This document shows positions 18,154 through 26,630 of a DNA stretch of 64,000 nt, in pieces (positions within the stretch are counted from its first letter, which is position 1; every line of letters starts with the position of its first letter). Location of the stretch: positions 1,178,001 to 1,242,000 of the forward strand of contig NZ_OX458329.1 of the NCBI RefSeq assembly GCF_949769255.1. The letters run 5' to 3'. The translations under genes and the position numbers were made by a program. The DNA comes from Mobiluncus massiliensis (GTDB lineage Bacteria > Actinomycetota > Actinomycetes > Actinomycetales > Actinomycetaceae). Below the pieces are notes generated by a model. The model did no database searches. It was not told the DNA's origin and saw only the letters and a list, made by a program, of their open reading frames with translations.

Positions 18154-19401
18154 GTGTCTCATTCTCACTCGATTTCTCGGATTTCTCGGACTCAAGAGGC
18201 CTCGACGACTTCGCCCGCCTCGCGCCTGGCAATGATGGTTGCCCTGGGCGTGATTACGGTCTTGACCTTGGCGGGAGTGGTTTGGCTCTGGCCCGATTGG
18301 CATCATCTGCAGGAAGTCCGCCAGATGAACTTCAGTTTCGCGACCGCTCCAGGAGTTTCCTACGAACGCGCCAACATCGTGAAACTGGAGTCGAAGTGTC
18401 GAGACACCGACATCGCCCCTTCTGACGTCCAAAGCCACCTGGACGACTGCGTTCGCCTGACGGTACGCCTAACCAGCGGACCGGATTCCGACCAAATCAC
18501 CACCCTGGAAGCGGTCGGACCCGGCGCGCATTCGAGCCTAGCTCCCGGCGACACCATTCAGGTCATGCGCTCACCAGGGGAAAAACCCGGCACTTCCACC
18601 TACACTTTCACCGGTGTCCCCCACGACCTGCCAATTATCCTCTTTGCCGTCCTGTTCGCCGTGGTAGTTCTGGCGGTCGCCCGCGTCAAAGGAGCGCTTT
18701 CGCTGGTGGGACTGGCTTTCGCGACCGTGGTGATTGTGTACTTTATGCTGCCTTCCCTGGCCAGCGGACGGCCCGGTATCTGGGTCGGGGTGGTCGGATC
18801 GTGTGCCATCATGCTCATCGTCATTCACGTTGCTCACGGCATATCTATGCGGACCGCATCCGCCCTGCTGGGCACCGTGTGCGGTTTGGGGCTTTCGGCT
18901 TTGCTGGGTGCCATCGCGGTGAAAAGCGCGCACATTTCGGGTTACATCGACGAAACCTCCTTTGACTTGTCGGCTGCCATTCCGCACCTCAACATGAGCC
19001 AGCTGTTCGTCGCGGCCACTATCTTGGCGGGGCTGGGCGTGCTCAACGACGTGACCATCACCCAAGCCTCGGCGGTGTGGGAACTGAGATTGGCCGCCCC
19101 GACCTACACCCGCCGCGAAATCTATCAAAGCGCTATGCGCATCGGCCGAGACCACATCGCTTCGACGATTTACACCATTGTTTTTGCCTACACTGGCGCG
19201 GCACTCTCTACGGTGATGCTGATAGTTTTGTTCTTTGAACGCTCGCTCAGCGACCTCTTCACGACGGAGGCCCTCGCCGCCCAAGCCTTGCAAATTTTGG
19301 CGTCCGGCTCCGCCCTCATCGCCAGCGTCCCCATCACCACAGCTATCGCCACCCTGGCGGTACGCAAGCCCACCGGGCCAGTGAATGAAATTCGCGATTA
19401 A
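18154..19401 (+). CDS. YibE/F family membrane protein
   Basis: A polytopic membrane protein: one N-terminal helix (MMVALGVITVLTLAGVVWLW), a periplasm-like extracellular domain of about 120 residues with two Cys (SKCRDTD, LDDCVRL), then about six hydrophobic segments carrying the YibE/F signature (VLNDVTITQASAVWEL and GRDHIASTIYTIVFAY). Its transport or other function is unestablished. An in-frame TTG at 18067 allows a longer form; GTG 18154 is preferred because of the TATACT element. With that choice it has 415 residues. It lies directly downstream of the sialidase gene. Confidence 0.8.
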   Translation: MSHSHSISRISRTQEASTTSPASRLAMMVALGVITVLTLAGVVWLWPDWHHLQEVRQMNFSFATAPGVSYERANIVKLESKCRDTDIAPSDVQSHLDDCVRLTVRLTSGPDSDQITTLEAVGPGAHSSLAPGDTIQVMRSPGEKPGTSTYTFTGVPHDLPIILFAVLFAVVVLAVARVKGALSLVGLAFATVVIVYFMLPSLASGRPGIWVGVVGSCAIMLIVIHVAHGISMRTASALLGTVCGLGLSALLGAIAVKSAHISGYIDETSFDLSAAIPHLNMSQLFVAATILAGLGVLNDVTITQASAVWELRLAAPTYTRREIYQSAMRIGRDHIASTIYTIVFAYTGAALSTVMLIVLFFERSLSDLFTTEALAAQALQILASGSALIASVPITTAIATLAVRKPTGPVNEIRD

Positions 19402-19440
19402 ATCGGGGTTGGTGGTCTAACCATCTGGCCCGGTTCAATT

Positions 19441-19479
19441 CCCGATTTCTCATACCGCCACCCGGTAACGCCCGACACG
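19441..19479. repeat. 39-bp direct repeat, left copy
   Basis: An exact 39-base match (CCCGATTTCTCATACCGCCA plus 19 more bases) to 24165-24203 in the same orientation. The sequence before it (19415-19440) is also related to that before the right copy, but diverged. The two copies bracket the IS / efflux / prophage-remnant island. Confidence 0.85.
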
Positions 19480-19480
19480 T

Positions 19481-20736
19481 GGGGTAAAGGACAAATTGTG
19501 TGTCTGGTGGTTTAGTCCCAGGTGTTGTTTAAGGGGGTGGTGTGGTGGAGTTCGTTCCAGGTGATTGCGTCGCCCTATCCGGGGAGGTTTCTTTGGGTTT
19601 GATGGGTTTGTTCTTGGTCGTGGTATAGCTGTTCTAGTTGTCCGTCTGTGGGCATTATTCTTAGTATTTCTGCTGGTGGGGCAGGGTTTTCACTGTGTGT
19701 GTAGCACCACCAGAAAATGGCTTTGATGCGTCTGGTTAGTCGCATTCCTCAATGGTTTCTTAGTATTTCTCTCAGTTGTGCGTTTACTGCGCCTTCTATC
19801 TGGTTATTCATTGCTGGCAGGCTTGTCAGGGATGATTCAACAAGGCCGGAATCAAGGTAGGTGAACAGGTTTCCTGACTTGATTAGCCGGATTAGGCAAT
19901 TCCTCGCGTTTATGAGTTTTTCGTGGGTGAACGTAATGTTTCCGTGTGCATCAATAGTTTGCTCGTCTAGGAAGTCTTGCCATTTAACACACCAGTCATT
20001 GAATTCTGTCAGCCAGGATAGTGACGCATCCACATCGCCTACACGCAACAGATCCGTTCCCACACGCAACAGTTCCCTACCCGCTGGAAGCCTAGGATTC
20101 ATTGTCGTGTAACGTTTTACCTGGTTGTATGCGTGGAAAGTACAGCGCTGAACCTGGGTAGTAGGCCAGATGGCGGCTTTAGCTTTCCTGAAACCACTAC
20201 CACCATCGCTAACCACCAAGAGTGGGGGCGCGATACGGCTCATCAAAAGCAGCCCACGCATTACTGTTCTCACTACGCGCCACATACCAGCCCAACACAT
20301 GCGTCTTAGTGCAAGCGATAAGGACAACAGCCTTGCGTCCTAAATGTATCCCGTCAACGAACACGACATCATGGACTTCATCAACAATCGGTGAAAAAGG
20401 CCAAATCTGCCAGAATTTAGTGTTTCTACGACGAAACGTACGTCCGGCTCCCGGCATGTCTTTCTGCAGATGCTTGGACAACAGCCAAGACAAGAAAACC
20501 TGCAACTCTTTAGCCGAGTTATCAATACGCCTGGTTTCAGACCTCCCACAACCCCCGCAACGCCAACGCTGCCGCCCGAAGCTAGTCCTACCATTACGCT
20601 TTAACGCTCCACCACAAAACGGGCATTTAAGTCTACTCATACCCTCAAGCATGAAATACCAAACTTAAAACCAGACCTTAAGCCGCCACCCCAACAAAAA
20701 ACCCGCCCAAAAAACACACAATTTGTCCTTTACCCC
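19481..20736 (-). mobile_element. IS1249-like insertion sequence (decayed)
   Basis: A 1256-bp element with perfect 23-bp terminal inverted repeats at 19481-19503 and 20714-20736 (outer end GGGGTAAAGG). It contains a single, disrupted transposase on the minus strand. The flanking 8 bases on each side do not match, so no target duplication is visible. Its left end abuts the 39-bp repeat. A 62-bp copy of its left end occurs at 24073-24134. Confidence 0.85.
19512..20652 (-). pseudogene. IS1249-type transposase with frameshift and two stop codons
   Basis: Conceptual joining gives a protein of about 380 residues. It has an N-terminal zinc ribbon (CPFCG...RCGGCG), then a DDE-type core (VFVDGIHL, LVVSDGGSGF, CTFHAYNQVKRY) and the C-terminal NNQIEGAVNAQLR segment typical of the family. 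The first frame ends at 20209. A +1 shift in the run at 20245-20248 (CTTTTG on the minus strand) restores the second frame: removing one T gives AWAA-LMSRIAPP. Further on, TGA at 19749-19751 stands where an Arg codon is expected (LRNH-stop-GMRLTRRIKA), and a TAG replaces a Trp codon (LPG-stop-GDAITW). The gene is therefore probably dead. Confidence 0.85.
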
Positions 20737-20820
20737 TAAATTGATATGGGGTGGGAATAAAAAAGTGAGCGCCAGCTGTGCGGGCGCTCACTAAGACGAT
20801 GATTGAGAAGTGGGTCAGAG

Positions 20821-21498
20821 TTAAGGCAGTAGGGTGTGTTCGATGCCGTCTAGGATTACATCGATGACGAGGTCGTAGTATTCCTCGGACATCGCTTCTT
20901 CTTCATCAGGGTGTGAGAGAGGCTCCAGGTAAGAGTTGACAATACTGGTCAGTCCAACAGATTGAGCCATCATAGGCTCAAGCCTGACAAGCATTTCGTG
21001 CAGGTTGTGGCGAGGCTGGATTTGATTGGATGCGCGCAGGTTTCTCGCTCCGATCGTGTGGATGATCGAGTTCGCGATAATTGTGTAGGCCACAGGCGAA
21101 TTGTCACCAAACCCAGCTTCTTGTAGTTTGGCCCAGGCTCCATCGATCATCGGCAAAAACTGTTCGGTGAACTTACCCCGCGCGAACCTATCGGTAATCC
21201 CTGGATATGCTAACAGTGCGGGGCGTAGATTGTGAGCCATAGCTCGAAACCAGGCTTTCCATTCAAGGTCCGGGTCGGGAACTTCAATCCCGACACATAC
21301 CCGGTCTACAACAGCATCACAAATGGCTTCCTTGTTTGGAAAATAATGATAAATCACTGAGGGAACCACGCCCAGTTCACGGGCAATGTCCCGTACTGAC
21401 CATCCCTCAACGCCACTGATCGCGCTTAACTGTACAGCTTGTTTGACAATCAGCTCGCGTGATAGCCCAGCCCTTCGCCCCGTTAGCACCGTGTTCAT
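20821..21498 (-). CDS. TetR/AcrR family repressor
   Basis: A 225-residue regulator with an N-terminal helix-turn-helix (SVRDIARELGVVPSVIYHYFPNKEAICDA, quoted in part as ARELGVVPSVIYHYF, near residues 40-55) and a ligand-binding C-terminal domain. It is divergent from the MFS transporter and shares a 91-base intergenic region containing a long inverted repeat, so it most likely represses that transporter and itself. The inducer is unknown. Confidence 0.88.
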   Translation of the reverse strand: MNTVLTGRRAGLSRELIVKQAVQLSAISGVEGWSVRDIARELGVVPSVIYHYFPNKEAICDAVVDRVCVGIEVPDPDLEWKAWFRAMAHNLRPALLAYPGITDRFARGKFTEQFLPMIDGAWAKLQEAGFGDNSPVAYTIIANSIIHTIGARNLRASNQIQPRHNLHEMLVRLEPMMAQSVGLTSIVNSYLEPLSHPDEEEAMSEEYYDLVIDVILDGIEHTLLP

Positions 21499-21526
21499 AA
21501 GGTGACCCTAACTTGTTCCTTGACCC

Positions 21527-21577
21527 TTACTAGAACACCATTCTACAATATCCCTAAGTGAAACAGTGTTCTAGTAA
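21527..21577. promoter_or_regulatory. Putative TetR operator between tetR-type and MFS genes
   Basis: Inverted 12-bp arms TTACTAGAACAC (21527-21538) and GTGTTCTAGTAA (21566-21577) are separated by 27 bases. The left arm also belongs to a compact palindrome TAGAA-CACCA-TTCTA (21531-21545), the usual size of a TetR dimer site. The location between two divergent starts fits mutual repression. Confidence 0.65.
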
Positions 21578-21589
21578 TGGAGTGTAGTG

Positions 21590-22819
21590 ATGCCTGACCC
21601 TCGTAGTAATAAGCCGGCACAGAGTTCTATTGATCCAGGAGCGCAAGCGAACCTGGTAGTGGGAATCGTTTTTCTCGCCTTTATGGGGCAAATGATTCTC
21701 AATCCGATCATCGCGCCACTGTCACGACAGATGGGATTGCGGGAATGGCATATTGGCGCCACTATCTCTTTGGCAGCGATTGTACTAGCGAGCTTGAGTG
21801 CTTATTGGGGGCGAGCTTCCCAACGTATCGGCGCTAAATGTGTACTCGCTGCCGGGCTTGTGATCGCGATCATCGCTTTGAGCGCCTTCGGTATTGTCTC
21901 CTACCTGGGGATGAACCAGGTAGTTGGCGGTGTCGGACTAGTTTTTGGTGTTGTGATCACTCGTGGTTTGCTCTATGGCGGAGGGATTTCAGCGATCGCC
22001 CCGACCGCGCAAGCCCACCTGGTCACGCATACTGCCAGCGAGAACGGGCGGGTAAAAGCACTGGGCATGATTGGAGCGGCTCAAGGGATGGCCTCCATTG
22101 TTGGAGGTGTTACTGGAGGTGTGTTAGCCGCTGCTGGTGGCCTGCTCTTGCCCTTGGCGGTCATGCCCGTTGTGATGGTGATTGGTCTGGTTGTTCTCTT
22201 GGTGAGTTTCGCACCTCAAAGCCAAGGGCAACTTTTTGCAAAGCCTCAACGGATTCGCTTCACTGATCCGCGTGTAGCTCCCTGGCTAGCAACTGGTCTG
22301 GTGATGTTTCTTGTGTTTTCTTCTGTTGCTACGATTTTTGGATTCACTGTCCAAGACCGCTTCGCCCTGTCGGCAACTGCGACCGCAGGTATTTCCGCGA
22401 TTTACCTGACCGTCATGGGCGTGACCATGATCATTGCCCAAGCGGTGATTGCTCCAAAGACAGGGTGGGGAGCAGCGAAGCTTTTACGTACTGGTCTGAC
22501 CATTACACTAGTTGCAACTATGCTCATTTGGCCTACCTCCTCGCACGCTTTACTGGTTGTCGGGTGTATCGTGCTGGGAGTAGGTATGGGACTGGCGATG
22601 CCCGGGTACAACACTGGCCCAACCTTAAAGATGAGTGCAGATGAACAAGGCGCAGTGGCTGGCATCATCAACGCTAATAATGGGTTGGCGTACGCGATTG
22701 CCCCGCTGGCTTCGACCGCCCTTTACGGGTGGAACCCGCTGGCACCCTTCGCCGTCTGTATCGCCTTGATTACAGTGGTCGTCATCTACGCCCACATCGC
22801 GCCCGCACTACGCCAATAA
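21590..22819 (+). CDS. MFS efflux transporter
   Basis: A 409-residue protein with about twelve hydrophobic segments and typical MFS features, including the loop 2-3 region YWGRASQRIGAK (variant of motif A) and a long central loop SFAPQSQGQLFAKPQRIRF (split: SFAPQSQGQ, AKPQRIRF). It probably exports a drug or metabolite; the substrate is unknown. ATG 21590 is seven bases after GGAG; the upstream GTG 21587 is less well placed. Its stop codon is immediately adjacent to that of the convergent terminase gene, which suggests that the pair was inserted or that intervening DNA was lost. Confidence 0.85.
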   Translation: MPDPRSNKPAQSSIDPGAQANLVVGIVFLAFMGQMILNPIIAPLSRQMGLREWHIGATISLAAIVLASLSAYWGRASQRIGAKCVLAAGLVIAIIALSAFGIVSYLGMNQVVGGVGLVFGVVITRGLLYGGGISAIAPTAQAHLVTHTASENGRVKALGMIGAAQGMASIVGGVTGGVLAAAGGLLLPLAVMPVVMVIGLVVLLVSFAPQSQGQLFAKPQRIRFTDPRVAPWLATGLVMFLVFSSVATIFGFTVQDRFALSATATAGISAIYLTVMGVTMIIAQAVIAPKTGWGAAKLLRTGLTITLVATMLIWPTSSHALLVVGCIVLGVGMGLAMPGYNTGPTLKMSADEQGAVAGIINANNGLAYAIAPLASTALYGWNPLAPFAVCIALITVVVIYAHIAPALRQ

Positions 22820-23377
22820 CTATGAGCGTGCCTGAAGTAGCCGTTCCATCACGTTATCCGCAGGAGTCGGCCCCGAGTAGTCCACCAGCGAGTTGGCTTT
22901 GACCACATCGAAAATCTCGTACCAGAGCGTATTCGCCTGCTTGCTAAACGACTGAGACATGGCCACGAATGGGGACGCGATAGCCGCCCCCGTGGTCGGA
23001 TGCTTACCCAACAGGCCAAAATCGGAGATTGCTTCTTCGCATTGAATGAACCGAGCAAAATTCTGCGCATAAGCCTCAATCAACCGTGGAGCTACGAGTT
23101 TTTCGCAGCCGCGCTCCTTGAGCCAGTTCCAGGTGTCGCGGTAGATCACATCAGCACCCAAAGGGTTACCATCACGCTGCACAGCCGCCAAATAAGCCGA
23201 AGGTTCTGGCATCACGCTACCTTCAAGATCCCCGCCCGCTTCCAAATCTGGTGGGTCGAGCGACGCGATGTGGAGGACGCGTGCGTCTTTGCCTTCGGTG
23301 ATCTTCTCAAACGCAGGTGTGGGCTTCGCACCTGAGCCTGCTCTGCGTCCGCCGCGCAGTGTTCCGTCTTTCGCCAT
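22820..23377 (-). CDS. P27-family phage terminase small subunit
   Basis: A 185-residue protein with the features of P27-type small terminases: basic N terminus GGRRAGSGAKP, central helix DTWNWLKERGCEKLVAPRLIEAYA (in part DTWNWLKERG, APRLIEAYA), and PTTGAAIASPFVAMSQSF near 140. The protein recognises phage DNA for packaging. No large terminase, portal or head gene is present, so it is a stranded prophage relic. The 271 bases up to the HNH gene hold no convincing gene. They contain two GAGGGCCCCA blocks (23491 and 23534) of unknown meaning. Confidence 0.8.
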   Translation of the reverse strand: MAKDGTLRGGRRAGSGAKPTPAFEKITEGKDARVLHIASLDPPDLEAGGDLEGSVMPEPSAYLAAVQRDGNPLGADVIYRDTWNWLKERGCEKLVAPRLIEAYAQNFARFIQCEEAISDFGLLGKHPTTGAAIASPFVAMSQSFSKQANTLWYEIFDVVKANSLVDYSGPTPADNVMERLLQARS

Positions 23378-23648
23378 GCTTGTCTCTCGCCTCCTTTACC
23401 GCTTTCTGGCGGGGTTTACCTCGCCTTGGGCGATATCAGAAAGGCGCGGACGGGGTTAATACCTTGTTTGATTCCAACTTTTTGCACACGGAGGGCCCCA
23501 CCCGCTGACCTTCGCCAAGGCTGTAGAGATTCGAGGGCCCCAACCCCTAACCGAATCCTCGACTTGTCCCGTAATTTGGCGTGGGAACAAGGTCAATATT
23601 TTTAGGGTGGGGAAGTGAATAGTGGTTATGCCGGGGTTTTCAAAAAAT

Positions 23649-24026
23649 CTAGTAGGCGTAGGCCTGAAGGGCTTGCCTCCATCTGTCACCGTCTAACGCG
23701 CTCTGCCTGGAGTGGCAGGGTTTGCACAGGCTGCGCAGGTTAGAAAAGTCGTGGCTGCCACCATGGTCTAAGGGTAGGACGTGGTGGACTTCGGCCACCG
23801 GCGTTATCTTTCCTTGAGCTTGGCAGTCTTCACACAAAGGATGTTGCGCGATGTATGCGGCGCGAATCTTGGGCCAGCGTGCGCCGTAGCGGCGGTTAAT
23901 CTTTGGATCACGCTGGTACTTGCGGTAGTTTTTGTCTACCTTTTTGGCGTGGATCTGGCAGAACCTTTCGTAGGTTAGTTCGGGACAATCTGGTGCCGAG
24001 CAGGGACGTTTGGGTTTGCTTGGCAT
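23649..24026 (-). CDS. HNH endonuclease (prophage remnant)
   Basis: A 125-residue HNH nuclease. Two CxxC pairs bind zinc (CEDCQ and CKPCHSR), and the catalytic EVHHVLPLDHGG and NLRSLCKPCH segments are intact. An extra N-terminal CSAPDCPEL...C...H cluster is also seen. HNH proteins adjacent to small terminases take part in cohesive-end cleavage during phage packaging, which fits the terminase gene downstream on the same strand. The start ATG 24026 is nine bases after AGGAG; an upstream in-frame extension to 24086 is unlikely. Confidence 0.85.
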   Translation of the reverse strand: MPSKPKRPCSAPDCPELTYERFCQIHAKKVDKNYRKYQRDPKINRRYGARWPKIRAAYIAQHPLCEDCQAQGKITPVAEVHHVLPLDHGGSHDFSNLRSLCKPCHSRQSALDGDRWRQALQAYAY

Positions 24027-24072
24027 TCCCGTTATCTCCTGTGGTGATGGTAAAGCCCCGAGGGGATATTTT

Positions 24073-24134
24073 GGGTTAAAGGACAAATTGTGTGTCTGGT
24101 GGTTTAGTCCCAGGTGTTGTTTAAGGGGGTGGTG
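24073..24134. mobile_element. 62-bp solo end of the IS1249-like element
   Basis: Matches 19481-19542 with one mismatch and in the same orientation, covering the terminal repeat and the last codons of the transposase. The inner side is truncated and joins sequence related to that before the 39-bp repeat. This is consistent with deletion or recombination involving the IS. Confidence 0.8.
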
Positions 24135-24164
24135 ATCTATATAACCACCTGTCCCGATTTAATC

Positions 24165-24203
24165 CCCGATTTCTCATACCGCCACCCGGTAACGCCCGAC
24201 ACG
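24165..24203. repeat. 39-bp direct repeat, right copy
   Basis: Identical to 19441-19479 and in the same orientation; it closes the island that starts there. It lies about 100 bases left of the ICE junction. Confidence 0.85.
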
Positions 24204-24260
24204 CCCGGCAGCGGGCACAAAATCCCCCGTTTTCTGGACCGTATTTTTCAGCAAAAAGAA

Positions 24261-24300
24261 ACCCCCTGAACCGAGCAAAGAGGCAGTTCAGGGGGTATTT
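24261..24300. terminator. Strong hairpin beside the left ICE junction, possibly bidirectional
   Basis: ACCCCCTGAAC (24261-24271) pairs with GTTCAGGGGGT (24286-24296), followed by ATTTATTTA on the right and preceded by AAAAAGAA on the left. It probably shields the element and its flank from each other's transcription. Confidence 0.75.
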
Positions 24301-24304
24301 ATTT

Positions 24305-24344
24305 AGTAGCGGGGGCCGGATTTGAACCGACGACCTCCGGGTTA
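24305..24344 (-). repeat. Left attachment site: tRNA-fMet 3' fragment
   Basis: A 40-base copy of the tRNA-fMet 3' portion (T arm, variable region and part of the anticodon stem). It is identical to 51717-51756, and both flanks diverge immediately outside. It cannot fold as a tRNA. Confidence 0.92.
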
Positions 24345-24447
24345 ATTTCTGTTTTCGGCAGAAATCTTTTCCTGAAGTATATCGAGCTGCGTTTTATTGT
24401 GGCGCTTTGCTTTCGCGACCAGCAACGGTGCTGGTCATTATCTATGC

Positions 24448-25290
24448 ATGAACACACTAAAACCTTGGCCAGTCCCACGTGGCTGGCAAAAACCGCTAAG
24501 TGAATGGGAGAAGACTTTGCGCGCCCGTTCTCTCTCTCCTGAAACAATCAGAACCCGTTTGCAGCACGTTCGCACGACTGCGAGGGGTCTTGAGTGCGCG
24601 CCGTCAAAAGTTACACCAGAGATGCTCCTGGAATATGTTTCAGCAAAGCCATGGCAATCGGAAACACGCCACAGCTATTACGCCTCTTTGAAACAATTTT
24701 TCGCTTGGTACAGCCGCATCTATAGGTATGAGAATCCTGCACTTGTTTTGCCTACAGTAAAGCGCGGTTCGCCGATGCCTCGCCCTATTCCTGACAATCT
24801 CCTGGCCGAAGCCCTCGCTGGCTGCACTCCCCGCCACCGTTTAGCGCTAGAGCTGGCTGCACTGGCTGGGCTGCGCTCAGGTGAGGTCGCGCGGGTGAAT
24901 GCTGGCGACATTACCGAGGACTTACTGGGATATTCCCTTGTAGTGCATGGGAAAGGCAATAAGCAGCGTGTTGTACCGATTACTGACGGCCTGGCCGCTG
25001 CAATCCGTGACCTGGCTGAGCCAGGAACAGGCTGGGTGTTTCCCGGCGCAGATGGAGGTCATGTTACACCGCGGTGGATTTCTAAGCTGGGCGCGAGTTT
25101 GTTGCCGTCCCCGTGGACTATGCACACACTTCGTCATCGTTTCGGTACTCATGCTTATGCAGGTGATCGTGACCTGGTGGCGGTGCAGCGCCTCCTTGGC
25201 CATGCGTCCGTATCTACCACGCAACGCTATGTTGAGCCACCTTCGGACGCGATGCGCCGAGCCGCCAACAGCGCCCAGATAATCCACTAA
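24448..25290 (+). CDS. Tyrosine recombinase (ICE integrase)
   Basis: A 280-residue site-specific recombinase. Residues about 15-100 form the core-binding domain (LRARSLSPETIRTRLQHVR in part); the catalytic domain holds R in AGLRSGE, K in HGKGNKQR, HxxR in TLRHRFG, H in LLGHAS and the nucleophile Y in TTQRYVEP. Its position next to the tRNA fragment identifies it as the integrase of the element. An in-frame TTG at 24397 allows a longer form, but ATG 24448 gives the canonical N terminus. No ribosome site is evident. In the circular form the regulator gene at 51424 would run straight into this gene. Confidence 0.93.
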   Translation: MNTLKPWPVPRGWQKPLSEWEKTLRARSLSPETIRTRLQHVRTTARGLECAPSKVTPEMLLEYVSAKPWQSETRHSYYASLKQFFAWYSRIYRYENPALVLPTVKRGSPMPRPIPDNLLAEALAGCTPRHRLALELAALAGLRSGEVARVNAGDITEDLLGYSLVVHGKGNKQRVVPITDGLAAAIRDLAEPGTGWVFPGADGGHVTPRWISKLGASLLPSPWTMHTLRHRFGTHAYAGDRDLVAVQRLLGHASVSTTQRYVEPPSDAMRRAANSAQIIH

Positions 25291-25312
25291 CAACCGTGAG
25301 GAAGGGAACACG

Positions 25313-25609
25313 ATGAGTCACGAACCTATTGCCAGCAAGTCCAGCAACGCTGGCAGGGATGGCAATGCCACCCATGCCAGCCACGCCCGCATTGCTGGCA
25401 AATCTGTCACAGAGGAACGGCTGCGGCTGGGTGCTTATCTTGAGGCTGCTCTGAGCGCGTTGAAAGATGCCCAACTTATCAATATCGCGCACAGCGCCAA
25501 TTTGCCCGAGGGAATCGAAACCTGGCGTGTCGAAATGGCCACAGAGCAACTGCGCATATTGCGCAGGCAGCTCACGGAGTTTATTGAGTCCGAATACAAC
25601 AAAAAGTAA
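25313..25609 (+). CDS. Unknown ICE protein with repeat-containing N terminus
   Basis: A 98-residue protein with no recognised family. Residues 8-35 (SNAGRDGNATHASHARIAGK region) are encoded by a cluster of TGCCAGC/GCTGGCA units seen elsewhere in the element. Residues 36-98 are predicted helical (LRLGAYLEAALSALKDAQL, LRRQLTEFIESEY). It has an AGGAAGGG site and precedes the zinc-ribbon gene and parA, forming the head of a maintenance operon (25313-28048). Confidence 0.55.
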   Translation: MSHEPIASKSSNAGRDGNATHASHARIAGKSVTEERLRLGAYLEAALSALKDAQLINIAHSANLPEGIETWRVEMATEQLRILRRQLTEFIESEYNKK

Positions 25610-25620
25610 GGAGAAAACAG

Positions 25621-25866
25621 ATGAATGAATCAACACAAGAAGCATTTGTAAAGAAATGCCCTCACTGCGGAAGCCGTGACGTTGAAGTGAACACTTGGGA
25701 AGCCTGCTGCTACGCCTGCGGCTGGCAACTGGATAAAGGCGAAAACCCGGAGTTGTTTGCACTCTACCGGGAAGCCCGACTGAATGAAGTCCGAGGACTT
25801 CAGCCAATCCTTGAGGCAGAACTGGCAGAGCTTGACCGTGTAATGAGCGGAAGGAGCACCGTCTGA
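25621..25866 (+). CDS. Small zinc-ribbon protein
   Basis: An 81-residue protein with CPHCG at residues 13-17 and CYACG near 31-35, a compact C4 zinc ribbon, followed by a helical acidic tail (LQPILEAELAELDRVMS). The ribosome site is AAGGAG. Its TGA overlaps the parA ATG by one base, implying translational coupling. The function is unknown; it may bind nucleic acid or a partner in the partition operon. Confidence 0.65.
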   Translation: MNESTQEAFVKKCPHCGSRDVEVNTWEACCYACGWQLDKGENPELFALYREARLNEVRGLQPILEAELAELDRVMSGRSTV

Positions 25867-26630
25867 TGATACTGGCTATCTGTAATCAGAAAGGTGGGGT
25901 GGGAAAAACCACGCTCGCCACGAATCTCGCCGTCAGAATGAAAAGCCCGACAGGCAAGCCGAATCTGTTGGTGGACTGCGACCCGCAGGGCAACGCGACC
26001 ACCACGTTAGGCGTTGAGATAAAACCGGGAGATTTCACCCTTAATGACGTTTTGGCTGCGGTGGCAACTGGCTCGGCTGGGTCAGTCGCTCGTGGAGCAA
26101 TCCTAAATATCAAAGAATCGTGGAGCCTTGATTTACTTCCCGCCGATAGACTGCTGGCTTCGCGGGAATCGGACACGTCGCTCGGACGAGAGACGCGCCT
26201 TGCGACCGTGACCGAAGAACTAGCCGGGGACTACGGCCACATTGTGATTGACTGCCCGCCCGCTATCGGGATGCTGACCACTAACGCGCTTGTGGCGGCT
26301 GATAAGGCGTTGATTGTTACCCAGGCAAGAGAAACGTCGGTAGACGGTGTGAGTGAAATGGTATCTACCATTGCCACAATCCGCAGCCACTACAATCCAC
26401 GCTTGACCCTGGCAGGAATCGTGCTGAATGCCTACCGGCCAGACCGTACCGACCGGCGCGCCTGGGCAGACAAGCTCCGCGAATATTTCGGCACCTACCT
26501 TTTTGATGTCTCAATACCGGAGCGGGAAGCCATAGCCGCCGCTGCTACTCGTCACGAGCCAATCCCGGCAAGCGACGAGCAAACGACCGCAGTCATTACC
26601 GAACTCGCAAAACATTTGGAGGACGCATGA
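25866..26630 (+). CDS. parA: ParA-type partition ATPase
   Basis: A 254-residue deviant-Walker ATPase: CNQKGGVGKTTLATN (P-loop, residues 6-20), LLVDCDPQGNAT (Walker A' region), and HIVIDCPPAIG (Walker B). Such proteins position DNA on the nucleoid. In a mobile element it would stabilise the circular form, which agrees with the replication-initiator-like gene at the other end. It is coupled to both neighbours by overlapping stop and start codons. Confidence 0.92.
   Translation: MILAICNQKGGVGKTTLATNLAVRMKSPTGKPNLLVDCDPQGNATTTLGVEIKPGDFTLNDVLAAVATGSAGSVARGAILNIKESWSLDLLPADRLLASRESDTSLGRETRLATVTEELAGDYGHIVIDCPPAIGMLTTNALVAADKALIVTQARETSVDGVSEMVSTIATIRSHYNPRLTLAGIVLNAYRPDRTDRRAWADKLREYFGTYLFDVSIPEREAIAAAATRHEPIPASDEQTTAVITELAKHLEDA

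Noticed and set aside
19399-19450. Possible tRNA gene (AATCGGG...CCCGATT ends and GGTTCAATTCC)
   Set aside because: No proper T stem, D arm or anticodon arm can be formed in about 50 bases; treated as part of the repeat flank.
19749-20652. Programmed frameshift giving an active transposase
   Set aside because: Two additional stop codons in conserved positions downstream make a functional product unlikely.
24397-24447. TTG-initiated longer integrase
   Set aside because: The extra 17 residues are not part of the recombinase fold; ATG 24448 gives a normal N terminus, though the longer form cannot be excluded.
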